Shown here: one piece after another, positions 12,291 through 39,200 of the stretch
How the letters are laid out: the number at the start of each line of letters is the position of its first letter
Numbering within the stretch: the stretch's first letter is position 1
Source of the DNA: Trichuris trichiura
Lineage: Eukaryota; Nematoda; Enoplea; Trichinellida; Trichuridae
Direction: 5' to 3'
Assembly (NCBI GenBank): GCA_037903355.1
Contig: JBAJFE010000004.1
Span: 5,936,001-6,000,000 of the forward strand
Length of the DNA stretch: 64,000 nt
The notes under the pieces: model-generated
Told to the model about the DNA's origin: nothing
The model's database searches: none
Seen by the model: the letters and a program-made list of their open reading frames with translations, nothing else
Translations under genes and position numbers: made by a program

Positions 12291-12394
12291 TGACTGTTCT
12301 AGGCTTCATCTCGTGTACCGCCGTGCAAAAGATGACTATTTCACGCCGGGCGAACCGCGTCGTATAGAACTCCACGGATAACGAGGGCCAACTG

Positions 12395-14989
12395 TATTAC
12401 GTAACTCGCAGCTTGTGTAAGAAATAAAACCGGTTCTTGGCATTTCTACACGTCAGAATCGAGCTAGGCACTTAAAATAATATTATTGATGGAGTTATTA
12501 TGGATTTCTACAGCTATTTTATGGTACTGCTTACTTCCTTATCGTCCAACTGAGGCTGCTAGCATCTTGCGGTTCCTCGCTGCTAGAGGGAGACATGCTA
12601 TTGACGCTATGTGCTTTTTTATCGACGACTCACAGATCAGATGCTACAGTTGAATAAAAATTCAGTAAGACAAAGTTAAGAGCATTAGAGTGTGCCAGTG
12701 TATGCCAGTGTATGCGTCTGGACTATTCCTCTGGCAGTTACAAGGCACTGAAGCCTTGCTGAGCTTCAGATGCTATGGCAGCTTGTGAATCAGACCTCCT
12801 GGTTGGATGTCCGTTTTTGCTGAAAGACTTCCCAGGAGGACTACCGGTTCGCTGATCAGCCACGCTAGAGGAGAACCGGTTTGGTGACTGCTAAATAGGA
12901 AGAGCATAGGTTTGTTGCCCTGCGCCCTTGAGGAACAACGTTTCGATGCACCTTACCCGAGAAATGTTAGCGTCAAGAAAAAACTGGTTTATTTTGGCAC
13001 GAATCTAATCCGTTTTCTTATTAAAGTCACGCTGTAAACGCGCTTATAAGCGCTCGCTATTATCTACAGTTACCCTAGAAACGTATTCCCCGCGGATACA
13101 GATGTACCGCTGTGCATCCTTAATTTTGTTGATACAGATGGATCCAAGGTAGCCCTGAAAGCTACACTTTTTCGAACTTTTGCCTATAAAAGAGGCTTCA
13201 AGTTAACAAGGACAACCATGGTATCGTCATTATGGTGAACGGTGGCCTTGCCACCATTTCAGCAGCTACTGAATTAAATGTACACACAAAAACTATCATC
13301 TACGTTTCAAACAGCGGAAACAAGAAAAACTACGGAGAAGATTACATGCAATGATTATAGCAAGGTGTGTTGTTTTAAAGATTGTAGAGCCACACCAAAC
13401 TGTGCTGAATTTTCAGATGAAATAGTTCGTATGTATCCTAGTGTGGCACAGCGACTGATCCCACCTTATTCTGCTCGGGTAACCAATACTGCGCCCAACT
13501 CCCTGAATTCACGCACAATTTTTCGATGAATAGCTGCATGGAAGTTCTCTGGAACACTTGCTGGGCCTTTGTCATACACCGCATCCGGCTTTCAACCTGG
13601 ACATCTGCGGCTGACTTGACTGACAGGGGCGTATGGCTTCCAGCAGGGGATATGAGGCATCATAGTTAAAGAATAACCGGCTGCACCTATTTCCTAACGA
13701 CGAAAAAATGTGTACATACGCTAGCGAAAGGTACTACTAGACATTGGTAGTCGCGCTGCAGAGAATTCGATCTCATCACGTTTTTTGTGCATTTGCGCCT
13801 ATTTACCTGACGCATTGACGACACTTAGAATGTAGATAACCTTGCGCAACACTTTAGCAGTTTAGTAACTTTTATGCACTGATGTAGGTTTTCTTAGGAT
13901 GAGAATGCATCCTGGACAACAGCTTTTTAAAACACCTCGTTTGATGTCCTTTGTTTCATTAACGAGAATATTCATCAGAGGAGTTTTAATAGATTACGCC
14001 AATACAAACATAATGTCGTTAATGATAGGACAGGCAATGCCCACCTGGTCATTCTCTCATGTAGTGTGACCCCTGAAGATTGGTCAAGGCTGAGAACTAA
14101 AAGCTCCAGGCTTAAAAATTACTTTTCTGAAAAGGTACTACCGTAAACAAAAGCTACAATATAACCTTCATAGCAAAAGTGCATTAAACCTATTTTTTAA
14201 TATTTAAGTCAAATGTGGGATTTTTCATCTTTTTTGCGGAATTTTATTGTGTATTTATTTTGGAAACATTACAAAGCGTTTATTTCAACTTATTCATGAA
14301 CGAATCTTTCGAAGGTTTCGGTGCCCCACGTGTTCTGTTTTCAACGATCTTTTAAAAAGTCTTTCGTTTTCAATCACATATTTTTTATGGAAACAACCTT
14401 CCCATTATACTTCAAGCTTTATGGCGTAACGTACAGAAACAACCTTTCCCAGTCTTCGAAGTGCATGCCAAAAGGATTCCTCTGGTGACCATAATTACAG
14501 GTACTGACGAAATTGTTTAAACATGGAAAATGTATGCTTAGTCTATCGGTCATTGACAGCTTTATCTGCCCAAGCCTGATTGAGCCAGGCTTCTTGTGAT
14601 TACATTGGTGGATTTCAGTAAAGGCGTATTAAAGATACACGAAAAGACCGTGCCACAAGTTTGGGGTGAAAGTGATACTTGCAGCAAGAATGCACAGGAA
14701 CAAATTTAGTAAAATAGCCGTAAAATAGTTTAGTAAACGCACGTTTTTCTAAGGATAATTTTTGCTGTGCCAGCCTGATATGCCTGTGCTATTCCTGCTT
14801 TGATCAGGGGTGACAGGTCTACTGTCAGGCCTGTTCTCTGAAAAGATTTTGTTGATCTCATGAGGGAAAATAGTTTATTACACACATACAGAACGCTGTC
14901 GTAAGCCTTGAGACATACTTTCTGAAATTTTTAAACTGTTCAAGAAGGTATGAAAGGAAACGAGGTATCCCCACTTCCAGATACTTTAC
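12395..14989. other. No gene recognised
   Basis: AT-rich sequence with short frames on both strands. If the exons at 10631 and 14990 belong to one gene, this stretch is part of its large intron. Confidence 0.4.
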
Positions 14990-15069
14990 TCTGAGGGTAA
15001 AACTGACTGCCGTTCTAGTAGTTCCATCTGCAGGGTCTTCTGTCTTGGTAACGTCAAAGGTGAATGGCA
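14990..15069 (-). CDS. Candidate internal exon of an unidentified gene
   Basis: An open stretch of 80 nt lies between a TTATTCTCAG acceptor and an AGA|GTAAAG donor. It encodes a protein-like peptide (begins PFTFDVTKTEDPADGTTR after a split codon). It starts in phase 2 and ends in phase 0, matching the start of the candidate terminal exon at 10631-10864. No upstream exon of the right phase was established. A 85-codon frame starting at 17752 could hold the gene's first exon, 269 bp from and divergent to PDPR, but that link is speculative. Confidence 0.35.
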
Positions 15070-18010
15070 CTGAGAATAATACAAACTAGTGTTCAAAAGA
15101 ACAGAAATTAATAAATCTATCTAGCAGTTATCTTGAAAACAATTTCAGGTGACTATCTGTACAGGTATTGCATCTGTTCAGGTGACAGATTCTGTATTGG
15201 CAGCTCTTTTCAGCTTTTTGCAATTAGGAAAAAGAGCTAAATTTTCATTTGACAATTGTAATTTTCATGCATACTGAGGCATGCCTGAAAAAGTAGGAAC
15301 GAGACTTCAGCCTAGGGTTTATGTAACCAAAAGAAAAAACATTGAACGGATGGTCATCCTACCAACTACGGTGGTAAGACGGTGAGCGCGACGATTTAAC
15401 TTTGAAACATTCATCTTGACGCAGGGCAAGATTGGTACGCAGGTGTGTACCGATCTTATCTGCAAGGCTGTTCTTGGCCATTTGACCACCGACTATAGGT
15501 TTACTTTATTCCATGCTATTCCCACTGAAACTTCGGGTTCCCATGGACACTTTTCAGCGTGAGTTCAGCTTGACTTTCCGATCTGATCAATCCATATCCC
15601 GTGAAATTACAAAACAACATAAACTCACCATTGGAAATTCTGGCAAAAAAATGGACCACGACGAGGATTTTGCCCACAGATTTCCTGGCTGAGTTGCATG
15701 TTTTAGTTCAAGTAGTGTCTTTTAGTCCAAAGTTTAGGGGGTCCTATGATTCCAGTGAAAATCATTGCCTACTTTCTGGGCAATTGTGGCTGAGTCAAGT
15801 ACCTCTAGAGAGGCGGTAACGTTAGCGGGATGAATTCAGAGCTTGAACGAATGATCACAAAGTAAGAGCAGCAAACCAAAGGAGCTTGACCAAGACAACT
15901 GAAGAAAGAGCAAAGCAGCTGTTCGGCGACAGCGAAACAACGAGAGCAAACTAGAAGCAACTGACCTTTGCGGCAGATGAGCGCTGGTGAATCAAGAAGG
16001 TAACGGTAGAGACGCCGGGATTCTTTCGCCGCTATTGCATACGGTTAACTAAATTGAGGGCCAGCAACCAAGCGGTGAAAAACATGCGTTCCATACCTAA
16101 CTGATCTGATTGATGCGAAAGATGCCAAGCGTCGGCATCAGACGCACTAGCCAAAAACGCCTGTGGAGAATGTTGCGTATTAGCGCAAGCCTAATATCAC
16201 CAAGATTTTGTTGTGATCGCGATGGTGCGACTTATTATTCTCTGACCCAAAACAACAACGGTCACGCGCATAGAGATCGGTTATGGAGTCTGACCTCAGT
16301 TCTATGACTGTGGACAACAGGAACAATGACGGGAGAGGCTGTGTGTTGGTGGTATATGTCGTTCTGAACGGTTGGTTGTGATAGACGCAGTAAAAGCGCA
16401 CTGTTTGAAAATAGCAGAATAAGAAGGTGAATACGGAGTCTTTACCTCCTCCGTCACCGTTGTACCCTTCGGTTAAGCATTTATTCTTCGGTTGAAGAAC
16501 AGCTGTCTGCTGTTTTCGCATTTCAGGGTCTGCTGGCCTTGTAGCACTTCGCTTGTATCTTTCGATCAAGCAGTAGCTTGAGTGCGTGTCGTTCTGTTGC
16601 GTGTTCAATTTCGACTGATCACGTGGAATAGTTCGAATAATTCACAAGAAGTACTCGCGTCGAAATGGCATGCACACTAGCAGTTGCTGAACTGAAGGAT
16701 AAAATAGAGGCGACAAAACAACGGGCTGCATTGCTGTTGTTTAAACGGAAGGTACAATGGGGCAGCGAATCGTCCTGTGCGCAGGAAAAGGGGCAGTAAA
16801 GCTTGAGAAATATTGCACAAGTTGGAAAGGATCTACGCGTGTGGACTTGGACTAAGCAAACGTAATACAGGATGCAAATTTTAATACGAATTTTTATCGA
16901 GCCGAAATCAGTTTTAATTCTAATTTTTGACTGTATTCCTTTTCATTGCATGGTATCTTCAGCTATTTAGAATAAATTGCTACGCCAGTACTACGGAGGG
17001 GCACCAGAACAAAAATTTAAATAGTCTTGACACGTACTCACTCGTTCTATACTTCGCGAACGCTAATTATTCCTTCCTTAAGGGTGAATTACGTACGTTG
17101 ATTGATATAACTGAGATGAACTTGGAAATCGTAATATAAGCGAGCGTGACTTTGCATGCCCATTTAAATGCTACAACTAGTTTTACAAGCGCACGTTTGT
17201 TGTTTATTGCTTTTCTACCATTAATTTTCGTTAATATTTAGTACTCCCGTTATTAATACCGTCAGAATAGTTGATTTCATGTTAGCATCTGTTTCCATTA
17301 AACGAGCGTGCGGCAGGTCGGTGTGGCCAGTTATACTGTGCATCTGGCTGTGAGTTCTCGAAGCAAAATACTCTTCAGGAATCCACCATTGCGGTTTCAA
17401 AGCGATTTATTAACCAGTTTTTAGAGTGCTGATGATTAGGCTTAGGCATAAGGACTTCGTGGGTCTTAATTTGCCAAGACTGATTGCTGGGGATTCAATT
17501 GTCAATATCTTGAATGCAGTGACTCTTGGTCATACGTTCGCTCATGCAACGTTTGTTTGGTTTGGTTTCAAATACGTGAGACCATGAAGTATTAACATTC
17601 GTTTGCATGACATCCAGTGCTTTACAATGGTAGAAGTTTAGGCAGAGAAACCCTGATGAACAGCTTTGAAACTGAAACTTCTTGTTTAACATCTCAAATC
17701 GGCAGCAGCTGGACAAAGAAGTTTCAACAGTCGTGTAAGAACAGCCTGCCATCTTAACGTTGCTAGATTGAACTGGCTACGCCGAATTGACCTGCGCCGC
17801 CTATTTATACACTAGCTTCAGGTTGCTTTACGTGACTTTAGCTGAAATAATGGGTATAGGATTACTTTTTTCTTTCTTCTTTTCTTCATATAGGATTACG
17901 TTAGTTTTGTCCATTTTGCATGGAACGTATGGCAGCTCTATCTTTCTAACATTATCATCTTGCGTGCGCAAGTGTTTGCAGTTTAATTTTTCCTCCAGTC
18001 AATGTGTTAT
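15070..18010. other. No confident gene; possible retroelement relic and PDPR upstream region
   Basis: The stretch 15840-16780 is richer in G and C and contains glutamine- and lysine-rich + strand fragments vaguely like a retrotransposon gag, too broken to name. A 142-codon frame on the - strand (16180-16608) has no recognisable features. The frame at 17495-17752 (- strand) starts close to and divergent from PDPR. The last few hundred bases presumably hold the PDPR promoter, but no TATA box or other element stands out. Confidence 0.35.
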
Positions 18011-18020
18011 TTTTAGCACT

Positions 18021-31999
<13,979 letters not shown>

Positions 32000-32049
32000 T
32001 TCTTTTCTGATCTTAGCTGTCTTATTTCCTTTTAGTCTGTCGAAATAGC

Positions 32050-32208
32050 TGAAAGGTTTCGTTTTGGCAGAAGTATTCATTTGCACAGATGACTGTGCCG
32101 AAACCGTTATTAATTCAGTTCGCTTTTACAGTCTTTCAGGAAAATCGGCTGTTGATTACCTAAAGGATGGACTCAGCAAAAATGAAATGGTGCGCATCGC
32201 AAACAACG
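32050..32208 (+). CDS. Candidate orphan exon downstream of PDPR
   Basis: A frame without stops (reading AEVFICTDDCAETVINS near the start and NEMVRIANN at the end) finishes at a GTACTT donor-like site. Composition looks protein-like, but no ATG, no clear acceptor and no partner exon were identified. It is not part of PDPR, whose stop is at 31997-31999. It may be an exon of a short unrecognised gene, a relic, or chance. Confidence 0.25.
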
Positions 32209-34507
32209 TACTTCTTTTGTTCGTAGCCTTTATTAAAATTATTCTTTTACGGGTTTCAGAGATTTTTTCTGTTTATTACTGTTTCATCGTGAAGATTAAA
32301 TGTATTTTTTAATGAGAATGCACCTTTTCGTCTTCAAAATATCATTTTTAATGTCAGAATTTGTGAATATATCAAGAAGGTTCTACATTTACGCAGCTTC
32401 AGATTTCTTTTCTCCACGTAGTAGATATGCAAAGAGGGAAATGGAGTAGCAGTAAGTAGTTAAACCTACTAGTAGATCTTAGACAAGGCACATGGGATAA
32501 GTGCTTAGGGGACTACATCAGTGCACCGACCTTGTTTCACAACTAGTGCGTTTAAGAATAGAAGTCTATTATTTTTTTGTGGTCGGTGACTAGAGTGATC
32601 TTATTAAGGAATTAGGTAATAGCTTTACATATTGCTCATTAAGAAATTCATCGAAATAGCTTTCTTTAAGATCAAGTTTTGAATTTTTGCTTAAGCTCAC
32701 CGCATTAGTGAATACCCATTTTCAATTCCCGTCCGCCATTTCAAAATCATGGAAATTATGGGCAAACTGCAGCCGCAAAATTCCACACCCTATTTATGTT
32801 GGGAGCTGAAACTTTCCCATTCAAAACCGATATTTTTGACAAGTTTATGTGTTGCATTTTTCCTAAAATTGCCGGATAACCTCTTCTGAATCACTAGTTC
32901 TCTTTGTCTGCCAGCGACAGCAATCTTTCCACCTAGTTGCACCCTTTTTATTATTCCCATTTTGACGTATTAACACGAAACTCTTTCGAATGGGCGCGTG
33001 CAAATGCATAGTTGGAGTACGGAATCTTCAGCCCGTGAAATGCTTTTATTGAGCGAAGGTTTCGGGAAGCCACTATTCCCGTCTTCAGCGCAAACGTGAT
33101 GGCAAAACGCAGAGAACTACTACTCCCAATAACTGGTTAGCTCTCTGGGCTTTTCCAAATGTTTTCTTCTCTTTGCATTGTCGAACATTATGCACTTCTC
33201 GTCTGCATCAGTAGTTCCTCATGGCTATTCCCCCACTTCGGTTTTTCCAGCAGGGAAATACAGACTTTCAAGCGGCTAACTGATTGCCAGAAAACCGATG
33301 TGGGCCTACCTACTGGACCCTTGGATTTTACTGGTGGTATGGAGCCGGCAGGTAATGTCGAACGGTAAATACGGAGTGAGTCCGCAGTTCCCGTTTTGTC
33401 AGTGCAGAATTTTGGTCAAGCATTGACAGCGATTCTTCATCTTCTAATTTTTTAGGGCCCTCTGACCCTGTCGGTCGCTAACGTCAGTGTTACAATAATT
33501 TTGGTAGCACCTACATCACTACTCACACTTCCTTGCGCGACATTTTCAAGATAAGGGTTGTCCAAAATTCTCATGACTTTTGGTACAGTTTATCATTGGT
33601 CTAATTTCGTCAGGCTGCCTTTCCAGGCAGCAACGAAAATAAGAGCAAATAAATGAAGTCCAGCAAGTCATTCTGGGAACTTTGAATCACCCTGTTATGA
33701 AATCATTACTTCCTGCGCCCAACACAAAACATTTTTGGGCCCACACAGGAGATACAGACTTTGACAAAAAGCTAGTAACGATGACTATTTTTATTGTTGG
33801 AATGGGTAGGGTATTCGATGCGACGTTTTCAGGTACAAGCGACCTCGGCTAGCTTTTTTCCCTTTGAGACTTGCTGACATTGCCCTGTTGCCATTCACTT
33901 CGGCTACAACGTAGTATACTCAGTCTTAGGAGTATCTTAGGGTTTAGCTGTTACTGAAATTCAACTTAGCCTCTGCTTATATTCCAATCGGACTGTACGT
34001 AGTCAAACAGTCGTACAGAGATCAGTTGAGCATTGCCTCGCAGCAGCAGTACCATTTGCCACCCGCTTGATAGATGGTTTTCGCTGCTTTATGTTCATAA
34101 TAACCCACTTGATGAATGAATTTCATTCATAAGAGCTGCATCTTGGAGTTTTTAATCTCAGTTTTGTGCAACAGGGTTTTTTGATTACCTCCCATTGAAG
34201 TTCATCTGTTCATTTTCACTCCTTTTTATTGTGCGAAGCATTCAAGGCAAATTGTGCATCGTAACAAGCACTAATTCTAAGATAATGAAAAAGTGAAAAC
34301 TAAAACTCAGTAGACTTTTCTTGAAATGGAGCATCCGAGGGTAGTGGAATAGCATTAATACGTCCTCTAGTCAAAACCGTTTGACGAGGTCAAATTTGCC
34401 GTATTTCATTTACCCTTGATTTAATTTGCCTCTGAGACGATGGCTACCAATCATCTGACGTTTCCATACGAGCTCAAGAAAATCTGACAAAGGTTTTAAC
34501 AAGCTCC
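32209..34507. other. Intergenic, no gene recognised
   Basis: Short frames only. Around 33030-33100 a fragment (GGTTTCGGGAAGCC, then CCCGTCTTCAGCGC) resembles the inner end of foldback family B. Confidence 0.45.
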
Positions 34508-34515
34508 ATCTAAGT

Positions 34516-34674
34516 CATAGTTTCTCAACCTTTTTTGCCCCAGGGCTCCCCTAGGCCTTGTCAGGGCCCCCCCCTAATCCTTGTAAGGGCCCACCGTTTA
34601 TTGGGACAATGTCCTGCCGCATTATCCTCCAGGGCCCCCCAGGGGGGCCCCAGGGCCCACGTTGAGAAACACTG
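34516..34674. mobile_element. 159-bp hAT-type MITE with 8-bp target duplication
   Basis: The element is bounded by ATCTAAGT at 34508-34515 and again at 34675-34682, an exact 8-bp duplication as made by hAT transposases. Terminal repeats are CATAGTTTCTCAAC and, in reverse complement, CAGTGTTTCTCAAC (12 of 14 identical). The interior is very rich in GGGCCCC-type runs, unlike the AT-rich surroundings, and has no coding capacity. Confidence 0.9.
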
Positions 34675-34682
34675 ATCTAAGT

Positions 34683-35276
34683 GATGTGCGCCCGTGAAGA
34701 GCTTTTTGAATTTCATGCCTTTTTCACGAAACATACCGCTACAGCAAAGATTAGAACAAAATTTCTACACACCCGTTACAAGAAAAGAAAAAAAAGGAAG
34801 GGTATTTTTAGCATATCTCATTATCTGAGCAAATATTTGTTCCTCAGTTTAAAAATATGTTAAGGAAATGCCGATTCTTTTAAGCCTAGTTAGAGTACAC
34901 GATCTTCTCGTCATTAATATAAGTTATGATGCTTTCAATTGCATCATTCTTCGTTTAAAATTCGCGTAGGAATATGATAGCAAATTGGTCAACATATGAT
35001 GAAGAACTAAGTACAACAGGTTTGCAATCCACCGTTTACATCCATTGCGACTTTGCACGGTAACCACTGACAGTATGTAAGAGTTTGATGTTTACTTTTA
35101 CAAAACTGGCATTTTTCCGCAGTGACTGACAATTAAAAAAGCGAAGACACTACATGCTATTTTATGATTTAAACGATCGCAGTATGATTTCTTTGCTGAA
35201 CTGGACGGACGATGACATTTTCGCTCTTCAAAGCACCTGCGGCATAGAGAAACTTTGAAATCAGGAACAGCGAGGC
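34683..35276. other. Region 3' of troponin C
   Basis: AT-rich sequence with no recognised feature. It should contain the troponin C 3' UTR, but no canonical AATAAA was found close to the stop. Confidence 0.4.
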
Positions 35277-36252
35277 TTAATCTCCACCAGACATCATTTC
35301 CATAAATTCTAAAATAAAGTGAAATGAAAAGTGAATTTCTTGGACTAAATTTTCAGTTGACCGTCGAAATCGACGGTTCCAGAGCCATCCGTGTCGATTT
35401 CTGCTATCATTTCGTCCAGCTCATCTTCAGTAATGTTTTCATCCAAGGCTCTGAGTATGTCTCTGAGATCAGAAACGTTTATGTAACCGTTTCCCTACAG
35501 CACGAAAGCGTTTCACCAAAGCAGCTCAATGCGATTACGTGAGCAGTGAATGTACCTCTTTGTCGTATAAACGAAACGCTTCTCTCAGTTCTTCTTCCAT
35601 ATTAGCTGAATCATCTTCCTGCATTACAAAGCGAGCTACTAACGCTGCGAACTCTTCGAATTCGATCTCTCCACTTCCTGAATTTTTTTGTTGAGTTCTA
35701 ATATACCAGTTACAGCAAAGTAATACCGTCAGTGTCAAATTCTTTTATTAGCTGCTTCAAATCTCTTTCCTCAAATGCCTGTCCCATCGTACGTAATATC
35801 TGGCCCACTTGACTGGTGTGAATGTAGCCTTTCTTCTCCTTGTCAAACATATTAAAGTATTTTCTGAACTCTAGAATAAGCAATGCTGGTCGCGCTAGAC
35901 TAAGTATTATGAAAGTCTCACGTTCAATTTGTTCATTGCTCAACTGTGACAGTGCTTCTTCGACTGCTTCGCTTGTCTAAAAATAGTGTTGCACTCAGTG
36001 GCTTAAGTTAAAGAGAAACTGCAAGCAAAACGTTTTACTTTCCTTACGTTGGGAGCTGCCCAAGGTATCTGCAGCATTAATGTTCCAAACTACTCAACAT
36101 ATTAAATTTCACATGAAATTGGTCAAAATTAGAGCACAAGGTATTATTAGTACTGATTCAAATTTGCTGACGAAAATAGTCTAGTTCATGTTATATTGGT
36201 ATATCTTTGTTAGATGCACCCAACGCCTGCGTAAATCAAAATACCTTACCAT
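35277..36252 (-). CDS. Troponin C
   Basis: Calcium sensor of the thin filament; with troponins I and T it switches muscle contraction. Exons on the - strand: 36250-36252 (ATG only), 35922-35976, 35727-35870, 35556-35677, 35362-35494, 35277-35308, giving 162 aa with consistent phases. All but the first intron are 49-61 nt. Four EF-hands are visible. Loop 2 ([12 protein letters not shown]) and loop 4 ([12 protein letters not shown]) are canonical calcium binders. Loop 1 ([12 protein letters not shown]) ends in Gln, and loop 3 ([12 protein letters not shown]) ends in Asp instead of Glu, so they probably bind poorly or not at all, the invertebrate sites II/IV pattern. The start codon alone before the first intron is also known in troponin C and calmodulin genes. 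A further 5' UTR exon may end near 36341 (GTGAGT). Confidence 0.93.
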
Positions 36253-39200
36253 GGTTACTGGGACCGTTTCACGAAGAGATTTTCAATGCTTTTCAGTGAG
36301 CAGCAAGACGTTCGTTTGACTACTGCGCGTTAACTCACCGCTGTAAATACTACACTTCGCCAGCTCGAGCAGTTGCTCCAGCTGAAGCCTTGAAGCTGTC
36401 GTGAACGCAGCTGCTCCCACGGCAGCAACTTATACGAGGAAGTTGCATGTGTACTTCTTTGCTTTCGCAGCCAGTCGTTGAGCATCGAATCCAGAAAGCA
36501 GCTGTCACCCAGCTGAGCTGGTTTGTAACGCTAACACGGTTCTATTTTTGCGTTCGATCTTCTGTTACTCTTCCAAGTCGTTGCTTTCGCTTGTTTGCAA
36601 TCGTAAAAAGGTTGCAGCCTTAGATGTGCGGACCTTAGACTCTTGCCACTTCCCCAGGGAATAGCTTTTCTGATTAGCATCTAGAAAATAGAAATTGCAA
36701 ATAGCTGAAACGCAACAGCTACAAGACAACATTCCCCCACCGTGCATTCATTTTATTCAATGTTTCCAAGCGTAGCTTGGATCTTGCAATATTAACCTTT
36801 TACTTTGGTCAGCCAGTAACAAGCACATTTGAAACTGGTTTATGTTTACTTTTGCAACGGATAGTTTAGGATGGCACATAGTAACTTCTTATGGTGAAAG
36901 GTTTAACTAAACAAGTGGAAAATACCAACGAAACCTTCACAGAAAGGTGTTTTGCAATTAGGTTCACCATTTATACGTGCTATGCGCTTGGAAGAAGGTT
37001 TCTCCTCTGCTCCCTTTCAGCAGTGTGTGCGATTACGTGTACCTAAAGAAACCTAATTTGTTGGCTAAGTGAAAATCAGTATATGTTGGCTGTTACAGAG
37101 GATGTGGCAGCGGGCCAGACGATGATTTAATACACCTTCGAGGAACTGCACCAAGGATCCACTAGGAAAAATACTCACTTAGACTGTCAGGAACGTAAAT
37201 TCGTGTCATCTTATCAGATTTAGCAGTGCTGTTAAGAGCTTTTCTTTCTTCCAAAAACTACTTTCTTCGTACAAACGCAGTGAACGGGATCGTACCATAT
37301 CAGTTCTGGATAGTGACCATATTAATAATTAACTTGCAGTTACTGAAGACTGCCTACCCAATAAAAAGAGTAGTAAAGCCACTAATAAAAACGCGTCAGC
37401 CGTATTGATACTAGTATTATGTTTCTGAAACAACTCCAGTCACTACGTCGTCAGCATTGAGTGAATTAGTACTAGTATATTTCGCGTTAGTTTTTGTCAA
37501 AAAATTTTTCTATCCCTATCTTTGCAGTTTTTTCCCTCGATCGAATTTAGCATATTATCGTTTTCCTTGATCCACTAGTCACTGTGTTAGATCCTATCGA
37601 GACTGAGAAGAAGCGAGTTCTGAGCGTATAGAATAAACATTGGTATACTCCTTTGATTTTGATAATTCCAATTATCAGCAAGGAATGAATTATTGGTCAA
37701 CATTTCGCATTGAGAATTTGACATGTCCCATTATACGCCTGCTAGCATGGTTCAGTGGTTAAAGACACAAACTTTTAGTCGAAGGAGGCATGAAATGCTG
37801 TCTCACTGCGAATGATTTTGGCTTCTATCAATTGTCGTGAGCTCACAAAAAATTCTTGAGTACGGCGTGACCTACAACTCCAAACATCTGACTATATAGT
37901 CTCTTAGGCCACTGCATCTTGACAGACTGTAATAGTGATTTCCCTTCATTAGAGATAAGAACATCATAGTATGTTCATCCAACATTTGTTAAGGGGATTA
38001 GGTAGCTTGTATGTGTGTAACCGTTCTATTAAACAACAGAAAGGTGTAACATGTTTCAGGATTAAAAGCTACTCTATAGCTAATATGAACAGCGTTGAAA
38101 AATAGATGATACGCGAAGAAGAAATTAGCAAGAGGACTGTTTATTATTCCTTTCAGGTAGCGGCTTATTCCTGTTCAGGTGCCGTCCAACGGCGACAGTG
38201 GATCCTATTAAATTTTTTAGCTATGTTCAGTCAGTCGCGTAGGATAAATGTTACATTTACTATTAACGTTATCAACAATAATAATGATCAGCTGCTCATC
38301 TTTTGTTTAAATAATTGTTCTTAAAGTGCAGGCAGTCATTGCTATCAATGAAATAAACGGTTTCATGTAAAATAGAAGTCGCAACCCTTCGTTATCAGCA
38401 GACTGATAGCTATGCAGTAATTTAACCCTTGCATAAGCTCTAACGGATTTTTAGAGCAAAAGACTCATAAGAATGAGCATCGCACTAGCCTTGTTTATTT
38501 ACTTTTCCTAGCGTTATTGCAATTTCATTTCTATACGTAGCGATACTATCTGTTACACTTTTCAGTAAAAGCAGAACTTAAGGAAAAATTACGTCTTGAC
38601 GTTACTTTTAAACGTCAACTAATGACGAAACAAGGCAGACCTGAAGTCTCTGCTAATGAAATTTGCAGTACACGATTTCGACCTGCGTAGAAATCATGAA
38701 ATAACTTTAGTTATTTAACATGGTTTCCACTATTTCTAATTACTTTCCGAGAATATTATACCGCTAGATAGATTCCCTCGTATTAGGAGTAATCTGGCTT
38801 CAATTTAAGGAAGCGAATCTGATGAAATACAAAATATTTTGAAATAAAATTTGAAACTTTGAAATTTGCTTTAGTATTTGATACACGTTAACTACGGCCA
38901 ACTCGTCTAACCTGAGAAGAATTGTTGCATCGCTTTGAAACACGTCTTGTACTGCCTTTAGCGACTTGACAAGTTTTTCCAAGACGCTGATGATGTTTTT
39001 GTCACTTTAAGCCGTACCGCAGTATGACCTTTTTAGTTGACACATGTTTTGGCGACACCTAGCTGAACATCTGATAGTGCAGAAAGTACTGTTTTACAGA
39101 AATGATTTTGAAGGGACGACGGGTGATTTTAAAAAGCTGATAGCATTATATCAGAGGTCTCTTGAAAACATGGCTCCCTTTCGTATGAAAAATAGGTGTC

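Larger units (their letters stand above)
10955..12394 (-). mobile_element. Second Tigger-family transposon, 1440 bp, with a nested repeat
   Basis: The terminal inverted repeats are CAGTAGGCCCTCGTTTTCC at the left and, in reverse complement, CAGTTGGCCCTCGTTATCC at the right, each next to a TA. The - strand carries the C-terminal part of a Tigger-like transposase (11714-12290), but no DDE core was found, so the copy is internally deleted. A half copy of the window's foldback family A sits inside at about 11090-11315, showing a later insertion. The terminal repeats differ from those of the elements at 3649 and 45864. Confidence 0.8.

Noticed and set aside
16180..16608. A 142-codon - strand open frame
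   Set aside because: No recognisable domain, no splice or polyadenylation context, and it overlaps a region with decayed gag-like fragments on the other strand.
37737..37830. A tRNA-like start (GCTAGCATGGTTCAGTGGTTAAA) suggesting a tRNA gene or tRNA-derived SINE
   Set aside because: No B box (GGTTCGANNCC) and no cloverleaf pairing could be found; the resemblance is limited to an A-box-like stretch.
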